DNA of 64,000 nt from Rhynochetos jubatus (Eukaryota; Chordata; Aves; Eurypygiformes; Rhynochetidae): contig CM050648.1 of the NCBI GenBank assembly GCA_027574665.1, positions 45,293,700 to 45,357,699 of the forward strand. The letters are read 5' to 3'. This document shows positions 62,137 through 64,000 of the stretch, piece by piece; the stretch's first letter is position 1, and each line of letters begins with the position of its first letter. The position numbers and the translations under genes were made by a program. The notes below the pieces were generated by a model that saw nothing but the letters and a program-made list of their open reading frames with translations, was not told the DNA's origin and made no database searches.

Positions 62137-64000
62137 CTCCATAACAAGCACATTAGTGGCTATGTATGGCATGTCTTAATTTCTCCTGTTGGAGGGGTTC
62201 CACGTTGAACAAACAGGGATCTGTATAACCAGGTCCCTCCCATTTCCACTGGCTGCTCTGACCAGCAGACTATTTGCTGTTCTATTGTTTTCTTTCCAAA
62301 CAGTTCCCCTTCACTATCCTACACTTCTTTGTCCTGCATTTGATGAAGCTGGATCAAAACTTTAAAGAGTGCAAAAAAAAAAAAAGAGTAAACTTCTTAT
62401 GAAATACTATTTAGCTCTCACACCTGAAGAGGTAACATTAAACTAGTTTCCAATACATTACATTAAACTGCGGTTTCACAGGTTTTGGGTCTTTTCTCCA
62501 ACTTTAAACGAAAGTACTTTGGAAGCATCTACCTACACATTTTAGTTCAGATCTGGAACACACTTTTGAAGGAAACTATCTTATCACCTTTACCTCCCAT
62601 GAGATGGTTAGCATTGTAGAGCAGACCCCTTTCTTCTGTAACGGTCAGCTGTTTCAACCTGTAGATCCAGTCTTAAAATCTGTGTTTTGTTAATGCAGAC
62701 ATGACTTTGGCCTCATATATAAATACGTATGCCTGTGGCTGGGATATAGGTATCATCCTTTTACAGGTGAAGACCTGAGTATAAATATAACTTGTGGAAA
62801 AGCATCAGTTCTGAATAAAACCAGTGGCAAAGGCAGGAATACTATGAGTCTGCCACCTACTCCCACCTTTAAAGCACATCTCATTCACAGGACAAAGAGG
62901 GAATTCAGAATCCTTCATAACTATTGAAATTCTATTTGTCACAATTTAATATCTGACTGGCTTTGGTTTTCATAAAATCTCTTTCAGATTACTAAGGAGA
63001 GCACAACACTGCAGCAGAGCTAGTTGCTGAGAAAACTCTGCTGAGGAAATACTTTGCCCTGGGCTCATACCTCCCCTCCTGGGAAAGTCACTGGCTTGCC
63101 CTAAGCCTCTTGCCATGTGCATGCCAGCATATAGACACGTCGCATAGACAATTAATGGGTTCGGGTTTGAGGACAATCGTGAGAACACACTAAAAAGAAC
63201 AGTATAGGCATGCTACAACAGGCAACATCTATTCCCCTCAGGCTACATTTGGAGGAGGAAAGGGAGGGAAACACAATATACTCATAATACATTCACTACA
63301 GCAGAGGATATGGAGGAGAAATTAATCCAGTTGTGCTCTATGAATTACTTCTGGTGCATTACACACTTTGCTCTGCAGGGCTCTCTAAAGGTTCACGTTT
63401 TATGGTCTTTCACAGAGGTCTGTAATCATTCTAAGTGAGATATAAATAAACAGATCTAAATTCTGCTCCGAGATCATCACGTACAGCTCCAAGAAGTCGA
63501 TTTCAATGATGATCACTGGGCCAAGAATACGCTCAAGACTTTAATCCTAACATGAATATAGAGACATCAAGAGCAAAAGTTATGATCCACCCTGATCCTT
63601 TGCCAGACCGGGTATGCTGAGATCCAAAACACTGCTCAGGCCTGAAGTCCAGACTTGACCATTTTCCACTTGAACATCATGGGCTGGAATTAAAAAACCA
63701 GCAACATTCACCATGAGCTGCAAGATCAGAAACATTTGCTCATCACCAGTGGTTTGTTGGCCGGTTTTTGGCAGCTTGCAATTTGCTCGGCACCGCTCTT
63801 AACTAAACCCAGGAGGGAGTCACTTAGCAGGGCTTTGGGAAGTGTGAGAGAAATTTGGCTAGTCCAAAAAAAAAAGCACACGCAAACACAATGAAGGAAA
63901 TCGTTGGAACATTTCTGATAAAAATCCAAGCCTATTAAAAACTGCCATATTCAAGAGAAAAATGACCATACATTATTTCACTTGGACTTCCAGAAGTCAT

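Larger units (their letters stand above)
61056..64000 (-). other. Probable intron or introns of the CLC-type gene running off the window
   Basis: The gene must continue rightward because CBS1 and the membrane domain are missing. I looked on the minus strand for CBS1 words such as HNGFPVV and for the CLC filter motifs (GSGIP, GKEGP, GXFXP) and found none. The open frames at 61.7, 62.0, 63.0 and 63.8 kb show no family resemblance. A (CA)n microsatellite lies at 61588-61602. Confidence 0.5.

Noticed and set aside
61709..63929. Minus-strand frames as upstream CLC exons
   Set aside because: None contains CBS1 words or CLC membrane motifs, and the splice borders do not fit the needed phase convincingly.
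1..64000. CRISPR arrays, operons, phage or insertion sequences
   Set aside because: The window is vertebrate DNA. There are no regularly spaced repeats, no ribosome-binding-site/gene pairs and no bacterial transposase frames.

Overview
This 64 kb window is a piece of a bird nuclear genome. Two things point there. It holds many CR1 LINE fragments with the avian CR1 3' end (short repeats of ATTCTATG/ATTCTGTG, preceded by the usual 'CCATGGGCAGGGACACC' family sequence). It also holds a fragment resembling the start of an avian ERVL-type LTR, plus a few very old MIR/tRNA-type SINE remnants. There are no operons, no prokaryotic genes and no CRISPR. Most long open frames are chance frames or lie inside CR1 copies. 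I cannot name the species.

The left 46 kb (1 to about 46,300) is essentially non-coding. It consists of unique sequence with a low density of repeats. The repeats are CR1 copies at 9.5 kb (minus), 20.9 kb (plus), 29.7 kb (remnant) and 41.8 kb (minus), two much older CR1/L3-like remnants at 6.8-7.2 kb and 36.3-36.6 kb, a MIR-like SINE at 28.4 kb, an LTR scrap at 37.6 kb, and scattered microsatellites and homopolymer runs. A few AT-rich stretches dense in homeodomain- or octamer-like words could be conserved non-coding elements, but that needs alignment.

A CpG island at about 46.5-47.3 kb looks like a housekeeping-type promoter, with a GC box, an ETS-like core, a YY1-like ATGGCGGC word and a nearby CCAAT. 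I could not connect it to any coding exon. To its right, at 50.4-50.96 kb, a U6 snRNA pseudogene fragment runs almost directly into a 3' CR1 piece in the same orientation. This looks like a U6-CR1 template-switch chimera.

The only protein-coding gene I can support is on the minus strand at 60.5-56.9 kb: the last three coding exons of a CLC-family chloride channel or Cl-/H+ exchanger of the CLC-6/7 type. They encode the end of CBS1, the CBS1-CBS2 linker and CBS2 with the C-terminus. The three exons have good GT-AG borders, and the two internal junctions are both phase 0. The transmembrane part must lie beyond the right edge. Its introns carry a MIR-like SINE, a CR1 and a possible tRNA-derived SINE. 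No new multi-gene system was found. The most unusual items are the U6-CR1 fusion, the divergent CLC tail and the unassigned CpG island.
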